64,000 nt of DNA, from contig NZ_MLFK01000010.1 in assembly GCF_001879205.1 (NCBI RefSeq), positions 310,001 to 374,000 on the forward strand, written 5' to 3'. Each line of letters opens with the position of its first letter. Positions within the stretch are counted from its first letter, which is position 1. This DNA comes from Flavobacterium johnsoniae (GTDB taxonomy: Bacteria > Bacteroidota > Bacteroidia > Flavobacteriales > Flavobacteriaceae). Below, piece by piece: positions 18,264-28,021 of this stretch. The position numbers and the translations under genes are program-made. The notes under the pieces are model-generated. The model made no database searches, was not told the DNA's origin, and saw nothing but the letters and a program-made list of their open reading frames with translations.

Positions 18264-18337
18264 CAAAGGTTTTGAATCTTTGAACCTTTGAGCCGGAAAA
18301 ACCTTTGAACCTTTGTAACTATGAACCTTTGTAACTA
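18243..18337. repeat. Inverted and direct CAAAGGTT repeats spanning a gene junction
   Basis: GGCTCAAAGGTTCAAAG at 18243-18259 and its perfect 17-base complement at 18277-18293 form a hairpin that overlaps the stop region of the GH88 gene. Two direct copies of AACCTTTGTAACTATG follow, and the second one supplies the ATG of the GH2 gene at 18337. The repeat therefore contributes to both ends of flanking genes. Confidence 0.55.
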
Positions 18338-20748
18338 TGAATAAAACGAATAAAACTTTTTCAATTTTTGCGCTTTTTGTTTTTTTTCAGATTTGTCTGA
18401 GCAGCAGTTTTGCTCAGACAAAGATGAATATTAACGACAATTGGCTGTACTTAGAAAACCATACCGCAAACCTCAGCGAAGCAGAAAAAAACACCAACTG
18501 GACTAAACTTAACTTACCGCATACCTGGAACGCCGAAGATGCAACCGATTTAAATCCGGGTTACAGACGCGATGCCAGCTGGTATCAAAAGAAATTAAAT
18601 ATTTCGCAGATCGACAAAAACAAAGTCTATTCTTTATACTTTGAAGGTTCAAACGTGACCACAAAAGTATATGTAAACGGTAAAGAAGCCGGAGGTCATA
18701 TTGGCGGTTATATAGGTTTTTCAATAGACATTACCAACTTGATTAAAGAAGGAAACAACGATATTTTTGTCCGCGTTGATAATAGTTACGACATCGAAAT
18801 TATACCGTCGCAGAAAAGTGATTTCTTTATTTACGGAGGAATCACGCGCGATGTATGGCTGATATCGAAATACAAAAACCATATCGAAAATTTAAAGATT
18901 ACAACTCCCGAAGTTTCGGCTAAAAAAGCTTCGGTACAAATCGTTTCTTCTTTTGTAAATCCCGAAAACTCCAAAGATCTATCGTTAACCGTAACCCTTA
19001 AAACTCCAAAAGGGAAAAAAGTTGCCAGTAAAACGATTCCTGTTACTGATAAAACGGCTTCAATAACATTCGAAAACATCAAAAACCCAGAGCTTTGGGA
19101 TACCGAAAAACCGAATTTGTATCGTCTTACGGCCGTTTTATCAGAAAAAAATCAAATTAGAGACAGCGTTTCTGAAAAAGTAGGTTTCAGATGGTTTGAG
19201 TTTAAAGATCACGGTCCGTTTTATTTGAATGGAAAACGTTTATTAATCCGTGGTACACATCGTCATGAAGAACAAGCCGGAGTCGGCGCTGCGATGACCA
19301 ACGAGCAGCATTGGGCCGATATGAAATCGATAAAAGATATGGGTGCCAATTTTGTTCGTCTGGCACATTATCCGCAAGATCCGGAAGTCTACAAAGCCTG
19401 CGACGAACTTGGTTTACTCGTTTGGGACGAACTGCCTTGGTGTCGCGGCGGTATTGGCAATGAGGTTTGGAAAACGAATACCAAAAATATGCTGGCCGAA
19501 ATCATCAATCAAAACTATAATCATCCAAGTATTATAATCTGGTCTCTTGGAAACGAAATGAACTGGCTTCCTGATTTTCCTGACGGCGATAATACAGAAA
19601 AAACAAATGTCATTTTATCCGAGTTAAACGACATTGCTCATAAATTAGATCCAACCAGAAAAACAGCCATTAGAAAGTATTACGAAGGTTCGCATATTGT
19701 AGATGTGTTCTCCCCTTCTATCTGGTCTGGCTGGTATTCCGGAAGTTATAAAAGCTACCAAAAAGCAATTAATGTTTACAAAAAAGAATACAAACACTTC
19801 ATCCACGCCGAATATGGCGGTGACAGTCATGTGGGACGCCACAGCGAAAATCCGGTAACGGGTGAAAACGTCATAAAAGCCGAAGGCTGGGAAGAAGCTA
19901 TTGTGCAGACAAAAGTGGCCAACATTGCACAAATTGGCGACTGGAGCGAAAATTATATCGTTGATTTATTTGACTGGCATTTGCATATATCCGAGAATGA
20001 TCCTGACTTTGTGGGTAATGTTCAATGGGCATTTAAGGATTTTGCAACGCCGCTGCGTCCGGAAGACGATATTCCGTATATGAACCAAAAAGGACTTACA
20101 GACCGTAACGGGAATCCAAAAGATGCATATTATGTTTTTAAAAGTTATTGGGCAAAAGAGCCTTTCGCCTACATAGAATCGCATACCTGGACAGAACGAC
20201 AAGGACCTGAAAATACCCCGAGAACAATCAGCGTTTTCAGCAATTGCGAGAAAGTAACTTTATTTCATAACGGAAAATCTCTTGGCGAAAAACAAAGAAA
20301 TCTTTCGCTTTATCCTGCAAATGGATTAACTTGGGATGTTAATTTTTTAAAAGGCGAAAATACGCTTTTGGCAATTGGTAAAAATAAAGATGGCAAAACC
20401 GTTTCTGATACCCTAAAAGTCAATTATCGTTTCAATAAAAATGATACTGCCTCATCCTTACAATTATCTGCCGAGAAACTAAAAAACGGCAATTATCTGG
20501 TAACAGCAATTGCTATTGACAATAACAATTTACGTTGTCTGGATTATGAGGAAAGTGTTTATTTTCAATGCCTAAAAGGCGGTAAAACCTTAAAAAACCA
20601 AGGAACTCCAACGGGAAGTGAATCTATAAAAATGGCCAACGGAAAAGCTGCTATCGAAGTAATCCCGGATGGATCAGGCGCTCCAATTGAAATGACGGCA
20701 TTGAACCAGAGTTTTAAAGGTGAATACTTGAAGATTCCTGTTAATTAG
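18337..20748 (+). CDS. GH2 exo-glycosidase (beta-galactosidase/beta-glucuronidase superfamily)
   Basis: An 803-residue secreted GH2 with signal peptide ending SSFAQ. Domains run in order: sugar-binding sandwich (about 30-180, TWNAEDATDLNPGYRRDASWY), immunoglobulin-like domain (about 185-290), TIM barrel (about 290-610) and a C-terminal sandwich with DUF4982-like features. The acid/base Glu407 lies in WSLGNEMNW and the nucleophile Glu492 in IHAEYGGDS. RGTHRHEEQ and FVRLAHYPQDP are standard GH2 barrel motifs. The exact sugar is not readable from sequence; beta-galactose, beta-glucuronate and beta-galacturonate are all possible. It is part of the SusCD locus. Confidence 0.9.
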   Translation: MNKTNKTFSIFALFVFFQICLSSSFAQTKMNINDNWLYLENHTANLSEAEKNTNWTKLNLPHTWNAEDATDLNPGYRRDASWYQKKLNISQIDKNKVYSLYFEGSNVTTKVYVNGKEAGGHIGGYIGFSIDITNLIKEGNNDIFVRVDNSYDIEIIPSQKSDFFIYGGITRDVWLISKYKNHIENLKITTPEVSAKKASVQIVSSFVNPENSKDLSLTVTLKTPKGKKVASKTIPVTDKTASITFENIKNPELWDTEKPNLYRLTAVLSEKNQIRDSVSEKVGFRWFEFKDHGPFYLNGKRLLIRGTHRHEEQAGVGAAMTNEQHWADMKSIKDMGANFVRLAHYPQDPEVYKACDELGLLVWDELPWCRGGIGNEVWKTNTKNMLAEIINQNYNHPSIIIWSLGNEMNWLPDFPDGDNTEKTNVILSELNDIAHKLDPTRKTAIRKYYEGSHIVDVFSPSIWSGWYSGSYKSYQKAINVYKKEYKHFIHAEYGGDSHVGRHSENPVTGENVIKAEGWEEAIVQTKVANIAQIGDWSENYIVDLFDWHLHISENDPDFVGNVQWAFKDFATPLRPEDDIPYMNQKGLTDRNGNPKDAYYVFKSYWAKEPFAYIESHTWTERQGPENTPRTISVFSNCEKVTLFHNGKSLGEKQRNLSLYPANGLTWDVNFLKGENTLLAIGKNKDGKTVSDTLKVNYRFNKNDTASSLQLSAEKLKNGNYLVTAIAIDNNNLRCLDYEESVYFQCLKGGKTLKNQGTPTGSESIKMANGKAAIEVIPDGSGAPIEMTALNQSFKGEYLKIPVN

Positions 20749-20751
20749 CTT

Positions 20752-20960
20752 AACCGCAAAGTTCGCTAAGGTTTACACAAGGTTCGCAAAGTTTTTTGCC
20801 ACAGATTAAAAGGACTAGAAAGATTTTGTTTCACGCAGTCCCGATAGCTATCGGGATGCAGATTGAGCAGATTTTTTACAATCCTATTACTGAGTCTGGT
20901 TTGTCATCCTGAGGAACAAAGTATCTCACGCGCCGCTCGACAAAAATGAGAATGAATTAA
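20752..20960. repeat. Intergenic repeat fragments between GH2 and lyase genes
   Basis: The gap contains part of the TTAACCGCAAAG repeat family (CCGCAAAGTTCG at about 20755), an 18-base palindrome TCCCGATAGCTATCGGGA at 20839-20856, and a GTCATCCTGAGGAACAAAG segment at about 20905. None forms an open frame. The mixture looks like nested insertions of small repeats. Confidence 0.45.
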
Positions 20961-20984
20961 AACAATCAATTAAACTAAATACTT

Positions 20985-22115
20985 ATGAAAAATAGATTTT
21001 TTTGCATCATCGTTTTAGTATTGACAAGTTTTGCAGGCCATACACAAGTAGTAACCTTAAATGCCGACGGCCCTGACGGAATAGGAACTTATGAACTCAT
21101 TACAAATGCATTAGCTCCTGGAACAGCAAACGGAGCGATTGAAGCTCCAGATGCAATTCATCCTGGTTTTGGACGTCATATTGCCGAGGTTTTTGATACG
21201 GAACTAAACAAGAATGTTTTTGAGTTTTATTCTCATGTGAGTAATACGCCTCCGGATAATGAACCCGTAGCGGGAAAAACGGACAGACAGCGTGTTGAGA
21301 TTAAATCGTATGCCCCTTCTCCGGATAATTTAAAAGCAGTAATTGGCGAAACCGTGCAATATAAATGGCGTTTTAAAGTGCCGGCGGGATTTAAACCTAC
21401 GACAAGTTTTACACACATTCATCAGGTAAAAGCAGTAGATGGCGATGATGACGATCCTCTCTTTACTTTAACGCTGAGAAAATTATCCAACGGAGGAACG
21501 CGATTAGAATTAATTTATGATAAAGATGCTGCAGCCGCAACTATAAAATATCAAAATCTAAACATGTCTTTGTTTGAAGGAATTTGGGTAGAAGCCGTAG
21601 AAACCGTGAAGGTTGGATTGCAGGGAACTTATTCCATAACGATTAAAAAAGTAAGCGACGGAACGGTGTTAATGGATTACAGCAATGCTAATATTCAAAC
21701 GATTCGTCCTGCTTACACATCGTCAGCCGGTGTTGTATATGCAGCAAATTCCTTTATTCGACCAAAATGGGGAATTTATCGCAGTCTGGCCGATATTGCC
21801 AATATGAGAGACGAAGCTATGCGTTTTTCTGATTTTAGCATTGAAGAATTGAACACTTTATCTTCAAAAGAACATGCAGAAGAAAAAGCATCTATACAAT
21901 TTCCAAATCCTGTTGGAGACAAATTACAGCTGTCGGAAGTTATCTTAAATCAATATAACGGATTACGAATTTACGACAGCAGCGGCAAACAAGTTATTAC
22001 CCATGATACCCTATCTGAAAATGTTAATATATCGTCTTTAAAATCGGGGCTTTATATTATCAAATTCAAAAAAGAAAATACCTTTTCGAAAGGTATAAAA
22101 ATGATTAAAAAATAA
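20985..22115 (+). CDS. Secreted beta-jelly-roll polysaccharide lyase resembling PL28 ulvan lyases, with T9SS sorting domain
   Basis: The 376-residue protein has a signal peptide (ending FAGHTQ), a lyase domain (about 22-285) and a type A T9SS sorting domain (about 300-376, with FPNPVGDKLQL, IYDSSGKQV and ISSLKSGLYIIKF). In the lyase domain DRQRVEIKSY, GETVQYKWRFKVP, SFTHIHQVKA and FIRPKWGIYRSL match my recollection of ulvan lyases of family PL28, which cleave between rhamnose and uronic acid. The Arg-x-Glu-x-Lys strand and paired His residues fit a jelly-roll lyase active site. The T9SS tail predicts release or surface anchoring outside the cell. Other jelly-roll lyase families are a possible alternative. 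Confidence 0.7.
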   Translation: MKNRFFCIIVLVLTSFAGHTQVVTLNADGPDGIGTYELITNALAPGTANGAIEAPDAIHPGFGRHIAEVFDTELNKNVFEFYSHVSNTPPDNEPVAGKTDRQRVEIKSYAPSPDNLKAVIGETVQYKWRFKVPAGFKPTTSFTHIHQVKAVDGDDDDPLFTLTLRKLSNGGTRLELIYDKDAAAATIKYQNLNMSLFEGIWVEAVETVKVGLQGTYSITIKKVSDGTVLMDYSNANIQTIRPAYTSSAGVVYAANSFIRPKWGIYRSLADIANMRDEAMRFSDFSIEELNTLSSKEHAEEKASIQFPNPVGDKLQLSEVILNQYNGLRIYDSSGKQVITHDTLSENVNISSLKSGLYIIKFKKENTFSKGIKMIKK

Positions 22116-22124
22116 ATATTACAA

Positions 22125-23927
22125 ATGAAAAAACTAATTACCCTTTTACTGCTGACATCAGCCTATATTGGCCAATCTCAAGGTTTAATCTCCAATGTGC
22201 CAAACCGAAATACCACTTCGTTAAACGGTGTTTGGAATTACATTGTTGATCCCTACCAAACTGGTTTTTACAGCTTTCACCTTGACCAATACGACAAACA
22301 GGAAAAACCGGCAAAAGGAGCTTTTTTTACTAATTATCATGCGGCAAACAAACAGGAATTAGTAGAATATGATTTTGATAAATCACCCACAATAAATATT
22401 CCGGGTGACTGGAATTCACAAGTTCCGGAACTGAAATATTACGAAGGAAATGTCTGGTTTAAAAAGTCTTTCGATTACAATCTGACCGCTAACAAACGTC
22501 TTTTTGTGTATTTGGGAGCCATCAACTACAGAGCCGATGTGTATTTAAACGGAAAAAAACTAGGCACTCACGAAGGAGGTTTTACTCCGTTTAATTATGA
22601 AGTTACTGCACTCATAAAACCAAAAGACAACTTTTTGGTTATTAAAGTAGATAATACCCGTCATAAAGAAGATGTGCCGACCGTTAATACGGATTGGTGG
22701 AATTACGGCGGTATTACACGCGATGTTACTTTAATTGAAGAAGAAGCTTCTTTTGTGGAAGATTATACTATTCAGTTGAAAAAAGGAAATGCAAATGTTA
22801 TTTCTGGATTTATAAAAATCAACAATTTAGATCCGGCAAAAAATCAGGTTTCGGTTTCCATTCCGGAATTAAAAATTAATTACAAAGGAAAAATTGGTGC
22901 TGACGGAGTTTTAAATTTTGAAATCCCAGCCAAAAAAATCTCCTACTGGTCACCTGAAAATCCAAAATTATACGATGTTTTCATCGATTATAATGGACAA
23001 AAATTAAAAGATAATATCGGGTTCAGAACAATTGAAACGCAGGGAGACAAAATCTTATTAAACGGAAAACCGGTCTTTTTAAGAGGAATTTCCATTCATG
23101 AAGAAAATGCCAAAGGCGGACGAGCTAATTCTGAAGAAGATGCTTTGCGTTTACTAAACTGGGCAAAAGAATTAGGCTGTAATTATGTTCGTCTGGCACA
23201 TTATCCGCATAACGAAAACATGGTTAGAGAAGCTGATAAGATGGGATTAATGGTCTGGGAGGAAATTCCGGTTTACTGGACAGTAGAATTCACCAACAAA
23301 AATACATATCAGAATGCCCAGGATCAATTAACGGCTGCAATCACCAGAGATAAAAACAGAGCCAGTATTGTAATCTGGTCTATGGCCAACGAAACTCCGG
23401 TTTCTGATGCCAGAAATACTTTTATAACAAATTTGGTAACTCATACAAAATCATTAGATAATACAAGATTAATCAGTGCTGCTTTATTAACGCATAATGG
23501 AAAAATTGATGATAAAATTGGGGAATCGCTTGACATTATTGCTTTCAACCAATATTTAGGCTGGTACGGCGGTAACTTAGAAAATGCTGAAAAAACATTC
23601 TGGACTACACCATACAACAAACCTGTTTTTGTTTCTGAATTTGGAGGAGATGCAAAAGCTGGTTTTCACGGAGAAAAAAACGAGCGCTGGACCGAAGAAT
23701 ATCAGGAATATTTATACATTCAGAATTTGAAAATGATCGAAAAGATTCCTCATTTGAGCGGAACCAGCCCTTGGATTTTAGTTGATTTCAGATCGCCAAA
23801 ACGATTACTTCCAGGGATTCAGGATGGTTACAATCGTAAAGGTCTAATTTCAAATGACGGTGAAAAAAAGAAAGCTTTTTACATCATGCAGAATTGGTAT
23901 GCCAAAATAAAAAAAGAACAAAACTAA
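22125..23927 (+). CDS. GH2 beta-glucuronidase-like enzyme
   Basis: The 600-residue secreted GH2 begins nine bases after the lyase gene, so the two are co-transcribed. It has a signal peptide (to about residue 18) and the three core GH2 domains without C-terminal additions, the layout of beta-glucuronidases. Motifs include NTDWWNYGGITRDV (about 188-201), the acid/base Glu423 in WSMANETP, and the nucleophile Glu505 in VSEFGGDA. FNQYLGWYGG before the nucleophile is characteristic of glucuronidases. It would free glucuronic acid from oligosaccharides in the periplasm, consistent with uxuA upstream. Substrate is inferred from this resemblance. Confidence 0.88.
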   Translation: MKKLITLLLLTSAYIGQSQGLISNVPNRNTTSLNGVWNYIVDPYQTGFYSFHLDQYDKQEKPAKGAFFTNYHAANKQELVEYDFDKSPTINIPGDWNSQVPELKYYEGNVWFKKSFDYNLTANKRLFVYLGAINYRADVYLNGKKLGTHEGGFTPFNYEVTALIKPKDNFLVIKVDNTRHKEDVPTVNTDWWNYGGITRDVTLIEEEASFVEDYTIQLKKGNANVISGFIKINNLDPAKNQVSVSIPELKINYKGKIGADGVLNFEIPAKKISYWSPENPKLYDVFIDYNGQKLKDNIGFRTIETQGDKILLNGKPVFLRGISIHEENAKGGRANSEEDALRLLNWAKELGCNYVRLAHYPHNENMVREADKMGLMVWEEIPVYWTVEFTNKNTYQNAQDQLTAAITRDKNRASIVIWSMANETPVSDARNTFITNLVTHTKSLDNTRLISAALLTHNGKIDDKIGESLDIIAFNQYLGWYGGNLENAEKTFWTTPYNKPVFVSEFGGDAKAGFHGEKNERWTEEYQEYLYIQNLKMIEKIPHLSGTSPWILVDFRSPKRLLPGIQDGYNRKGLISNDGEKKKAFYIMQNWYAKIKKEQN

Positions 23928-24028
23928 ACGTAAGCTATTACCAATTCATTAACAAAAAACAAATTATTTTTATATGATTTTTCTTCATTATTAACTTACT
24001 TTGTAGTTATTCTAAAAATTGTAATCCT

Positions 24029-24592
24029 ATGAAAAAATTATGTTTAGCGGCACTTACTTTATTTGCTGCGTTTACAGTTCAGGCACAAGATGTGGTGAAA
24101 TTTGCACCGCTTGATGCAAGTCCGGTTGATATTTCTTATTTTCCAAACAAGGCTGTTAAATTCAAAAAAACTGACAATCCTAATCCAGTTGTAAAAGTTA
24201 CTTATGCAAGACCTTCTGCAAAAGGGCGTGCGATTTTTGGTGATGTTGTAAAGTTTGGTGAAGTTTGGAGAGTAGGTGCAAATGAAAACACGGAAATCAA
24301 ATTTTACAAAGCAGTTACAATTGGAGGAAAAAACATTCCTGCAGGAACGTACAGTTTATTTGCTATTCCTCAAAAAGACAAATGGACCATCATTATTAAT
24401 AAAGAATTGGATTTATGGGGCGGATATGCTTATGATGAAAGCAAAGATGTTGTGAGAGTTTCAGTTCCTGTAAAACCAGTAAATGAAGTAATCGAAGCTT
24501 TGTCAATTGCTTTTACTTCTCAGGGTTCTACAGCTAATCTGGTTATTGGATGGGATAAAACAACCGTTGAATTGCCAATTACGGTTAAATAA
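24029..24592 (+). CDS. DUF2911 family periplasmic protein
   Basis: The 187-residue protein has a signal peptide ending TVQAQ and the DUF2911 features VTYARPSAKGRAIFGD, WRVGANENTEIKF, GKNIPAGTYSLFAIP and YDESKDVVRVSVPV. The family is widespread in Bacteroidota with no proven function. A 101-base gap and its own terminator separate it from the GH2 gene, so it probably is not part of the polysaccharide operon. Confidence 0.85.
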   Translation: MKKLCLAALTLFAAFTVQAQDVVKFAPLDASPVDISYFPNKAVKFKKTDNPNPVVKVTYARPSAKGRAIFGDVVKFGEVWRVGANENTEIKFYKAVTIGGKNIPAGTYSLFAIPQKDKWTIIINKELDLWGGYAYDESKDVVRVSVPVKPVNEVIEALSIAFTSQGSTANLVIGWDKTTVELPITVK

Positions 24593-24624
24593 GTTTTAAT
24601 GATATATGCCGCGAAGGCTCAAAG

Positions 24625-24660
24625 TCGCAAAGTTTTTTTAAGCTTTGCGATTTTTTTTTT
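24625..24660 (+). terminator. Rho-independent terminator after the DUF2911 gene
   Basis: TCGCAAAG at 24625-24632 pairs with CTTTGCGA at 24643-24650 and is followed by ten T at 24651-24660. Confidence 0.8.
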
Positions 24661-24715
24661 ATTTAATCACAAAGAACAGATTTACGCAAGATCTCAAAGC
24701 TTAATCACGCAATCT

Positions 24716-24753
24716 TGTCATTTCGATCCCGAGGCTTCGGGATCGAAATGACA
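24716..24753. repeat. Palindromic repeat, TCATTTCGATCCCGA family, copy 1
   Basis: A perfect 17-base inverted repeat (TGTCATTTCGATCCCGA and its complement) encloses a four-base loop. Nearly the same palindrome recurs at 38026-38059. It lies between convergent genes. Confidence 0.65.
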
Positions 24754-24827
24754 AAAATGAGGTTACTTCACAAAAAAATCCCTTTAAGATCTTATTTTCA
24801 AAGGGATTATTGTAATTGTTTTTATGC

Positions 24828-27032
24828 CTAAACCTTAACTGTCTCTATAATTTTATCCAACGTAATAGGTAAATCCCGTACACGTTTTCCGGTTGCGTTA
24901 AAAACGGCATTTGCGATTGCAGGCGCCATTCCAACCAAAGCAGTTTCACCGAGACCTTTCGTTCCCATTGGATTGCTTATCGGGTCTTTCTTATTCACAA
25001 AAAACACCTCTTGTTTTTCAATATCTGCATTTACCGGAACATGATAATCGGCAAAATTATTATTGATAGGACGTCCGAAACGATGATCGATTTCGAGCGT
25101 TTCCATCAGCCCCATTCCTATTCCTCCTACTGCGCCTCCGTACATTTGTCCGGCAGATGTTTTCTGGTTGATAACCGTTCCAATATCGGCACAGGAAACC
25201 ACATGCGCCAATCGTATTTTACCCAGATTCGGATTCACTAATACTTTTACAAAGTGAACTGAAAACGAATAAATCGAATATTTCTTAGCTTCTTCAGCTC
25301 CTTTTGAGAGATTTTCAACTTCCAGTCCGTCTAATTTATTAGCGCTCAGTAAAGAAGTTAAAGTAACCGTTTTTGTTTTATCTTTTTTAGAAGAAATCAA
25401 ACCATTTTCAAAAGTTAAATCTGTAATAGCAATTCCTTTAAATACAGAGTTTTGTGCTGCCAATTCCAATACTTTACTAACTAGCAAATTACAAGAATCA
25501 TGAACTGCAGAACCAACGGACGAAGTCGTTGCCGATCCTCCCTGCGTTGGGCCTTTTGGCAATCCGCTTTTTCCCATTTCTATGATCACATTCTCGGCAG
25601 GAAGTCCCGTAATTTCGGCACCAATTGCCGTCATCATAGTTGCTGTTCCGGGTCCCATATCATTTACGCTGCATTGCAGCACTAAATTCCCATCGGGTAA
25701 AAATTTTGCTTTTACAGAAGTCGGGCTTCTATAACAGCCAAAAGTCCCCGTTCCCATTCCGTAACCTACAAGCCAGTTTCCTTCCTTAACAGAACCTGGT
25801 TCGTTTTTACGATTTTTCCAGCCAATGCGTTCCATACCGCCTTCGTAGCATTCTAAAAGATATTTACTGCTCCAGGGTTTATTTTGTTCCAGATCTTTCT
25901 CGGCATAATTCAGTTTGCGAAATTCAATTGGATCCATCTTTAATTTATGCGCCAGTTCATCCATCGCTGATTCTAATGCAAAAGAACCCGTAGCTTCTCC
26001 CGGGCCACGCATCCAGATTGGCGTGCAGGTATCTAACGGTACGATTCTGTAACGTGTCGAAACATTGGCACAATCGTAAATAAATCGCGACATGTTTACC
26101 GTTCCTTCCATAAAATCCTCATAACTTGAAGTCATGGCGACCGCTTCATGCGTCAATCCAGTTAGTTTTCCTGCCTTCGTTGCGCCAAGACCCATTTTCT
26201 GAATCGTGTAAGGTCTGAAACCTACATTGGTAAACATCTGCTCGCGGTGCAAAACTAATTTTACCGGACGATTTAATTTTTTAGAACCAATTAATGCCGC
26301 AATTTCATACGGCCAGGTATGCAGCCCCATTCCGAAAGCACCTCCTAAATATTCTGAATGCACTTCAACATCTTCAACCGGAACACCAAAAACGCCTGCA
26401 ACACTCTTTCGGGTTCCTTCAACACCTTGGCTTTTGGTATATAAAATCGGCTTATTTCCGTCCCATTTAGCAATGATATTCGCCAGTTCCATCGGATTAT
26501 GAACTTCGGTTGGAATCGTATATTCGGCTTCTAAAACTACTTCTGCATTTTTATAACCGTCATGTTCACCGCGATGGTAATCATTACCTTTATCTGTTTC
26601 TACTTTTTTCTCTTTATCTGCCGCTTTTTTTAGTTCAGTCGAATGTTCTTCTTTAAAATAATCAGCCTTAATTAAACTCGCTGCATACTGCATACGTTCA
26701 AAAGTATCGGCAATAACCAAAGCAATCGGCTGATCGTAATACAAAACCGAATCGTCTTTGAAGATCTGCAGCGGCTGGCCAAAGTTATGTTTGTCTTTTG
26801 CTTTTTCATATCCAGCCGGTTTATCCACATTTAGGTGTGTAATGACCGCCAGCACTCCCGGCGCCCATTCGGCTTTTTTAGTATCAATGGTTTTGATTCT
26901 TCCTTTTGCAATGGTACTTCCAACCAAACAGGCATAAACAACACCAGGTGTTTTGTATTCGGCCGAATAAGTTGCTGAACCTGTTACTTTAGCAAATCCG
27001 TCAACTCTATTAATATTACTTGTTTTGCTCAT
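24828..27032 (-). CDS. paoC: Molybdenum-cofactor large subunit of a periplasmic aldehyde oxidoreductase (PaoC/YagR-like)
   Basis: The 734-residue protein belongs to the xanthine oxidase family large subunits. Cofactor-binding segments include GGAFGMGLHTWPYE (about 229-242), MRGPGEATGSFALESAMDELA (about 338-358), and QGGSATTSSVGSAV (about 490-503). The catalytic glutamate is Glu696 in KGLGETALVG. Its length and the gene order match E. coli PaoABC, which oxidizes aromatic and other aldehydes to acids in the periplasm using molybdopterin cytosine dinucleotide. The FAD subunit gene lies eight bases upstream. The aldehyde used here is unknown. Confidence 0.9.
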   Translation of the reverse strand: MSKTSNINRVDGFAKVTGSATYSAEYKTPGVVYACLVGSTIAKGRIKTIDTKKAEWAPGVLAVITHLNVDKPAGYEKAKDKHNFGQPLQIFKDDSVLYYDQPIALVIADTFERMQYAASLIKADYFKEEHSTELKKAADKEKKVETDKGNDYHRGEHDGYKNAEVVLEAEYTIPTEVHNPMELANIIAKWDGNKPILYTKSQGVEGTRKSVAGVFGVPVEDVEVHSEYLGGAFGMGLHTWPYEIAALIGSKKLNRPVKLVLHREQMFTNVGFRPYTIQKMGLGATKAGKLTGLTHEAVAMTSSYEDFMEGTVNMSRFIYDCANVSTRYRIVPLDTCTPIWMRGPGEATGSFALESAMDELAHKLKMDPIEFRKLNYAEKDLEQNKPWSSKYLLECYEGGMERIGWKNRKNEPGSVKEGNWLVGYGMGTGTFGCYRSPTSVKAKFLPDGNLVLQCSVNDMGPGTATMMTAIGAEITGLPAENVIIEMGKSGLPKGPTQGGSATTSSVGSAVHDSCNLLVSKVLELAAQNSVFKGIAITDLTFENGLISSKKDKTKTVTLTSLLSANKLDGLEVENLSKGAEEAKKYSIYSFSVHFVKVLVNPNLGKIRLAHVVSCADIGTVINQKTSAGQMYGGAVGGIGMGLMETLEIDHRFGRPINNNFADYHVPVNADIEKQEVFFVNKKDPISNPMGTKGLGETALVGMAPAIANAVFNATGKRVRDLPITLDKIIETVKV

Positions 27033-27040
27033 AATTCTAA

Positions 27041-28021
27041 TTATTTTGATGCTGCTATAGTAAGTGCTTCTGTTATGGCATTGGCTCCAAGTGTCAATTT
27101 AAAATCATTTTCACCGTATCCTCTTGCGTCTCTCATCGATAAACTTGCGGCCTGTCTGAATGTTTCTTCCGAAATTGTTTTTCCTTTCAAAAATTCCTCT
27201 GCCTCTTTTAATCTCCATGGTTTATGTGCCACACCACCCATTGCCAGCCTAACATCATTTATAACATTATTTTTTAAATCTAAGGCCACAGCAACTGAAA
27301 CCAATGCAAAAGCATAACTCGTTCTGTCGCGAACTTTTAGATAATGTACGTTTTTAGTGAAATTATTATCCGGAATTTCAATTGAAGTAATTAGTTCCTT
27401 AGGCTCCAGGGTATTGTCTTTTTCTGGTGTATTTCCAGGAAGACGATGAAAATCGGTAAATTTTATTTGTCTTTTCCCTTTTGGGCCTTCTACTAAAACT
27501 TGTGCATCTAATGCAGCCAAAGCCACACACATATCACTTGGATGCACTGCAATACAGCTGTCTGAAGCACCAAAAATAGCCGACATTCTGTTTGAACCGC
27601 CAATAGCCCCGCAACCGCTTTTTGGAACTCGCTTGTTACATGGCATATCGGTATTGTAAAAATACGAACAGCGGGTTTTTTGAAGCATATTGCCTCCTAC
27701 GGTCGCCATGTGTCGTATTTGCTGAGATGCTCCGGCCGCTAAAGCCAAAGCCAGCAGCGGGTGTTTTTCTTTAATGGATGCGTCTTCGGCTACCTGACTG
27801 TTTTTTGCCAAAGCGCCTATCGAAACTTTTCCTTTTAAGAATTCTATTTTTTTGAAATCTAATGCGTTGATGTCAATCAATTTGTCCGGTGCAACCACAT
27901 TCTTTTTCATTAAATCAACCAGATTAGTTCCTCCGGCAATAAATACCGCTTCTTTTTCTTTGCTGATATTGGTAACGGCAGATCTTGATGACAATGCCTT
28001 AATTATCTGAAAATTTTTCAT
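27041..28021 (-). CDS. paoB: FAD and [4Fe-4S] subunit of the aldehyde oxidoreductase (PaoB/YagS-like)
   Basis: This 326-residue subunit shows FIAGGTNLVDLMKKNV (FAD-binding, about residues 28-43) and MATVGGNMLQKTRC (about 108-121). Between about residues 120 and 140 it carries the cysteine cluster C-x8-C-x7-C region (TRCSYFYNTDMPCNKRVPKSGC) seen in PaoB, which holds an additional [4Fe-4S] cluster absent from ordinary xanthine dehydrogenase. It passes electrons between the iron-sulfur subunit and FAD. Its start overlaps the stop of the upstream gene by four bases, so translation is coupled. Confidence 0.9.
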   Translation of the reverse strand: MKNFQIIKALSSRSAVTNISKEKEAVFIAGGTNLVDLMKKNVVAPDKLIDINALDFKKIEFLKGKVSIGALAKNSQVAEDASIKEKHPLLALALAAGASQQIRHMATVGGNMLQKTRCSYFYNTDMPCNKRVPKSGCGAIGGSNRMSAIFGASDSCIAVHPSDMCVALAALDAQVLVEGPKGKRQIKFTDFHRLPGNTPEKDNTLEPKELITSIEIPDNNFTKNVHYLKVRDRTSYAFALVSVAVALDLKNNVINDVRLAMGGVAHKPWRLKEAEEFLKGKTISEETFRQAASLSMRDARGYGENDFKLTLGANAITEALTIAASK

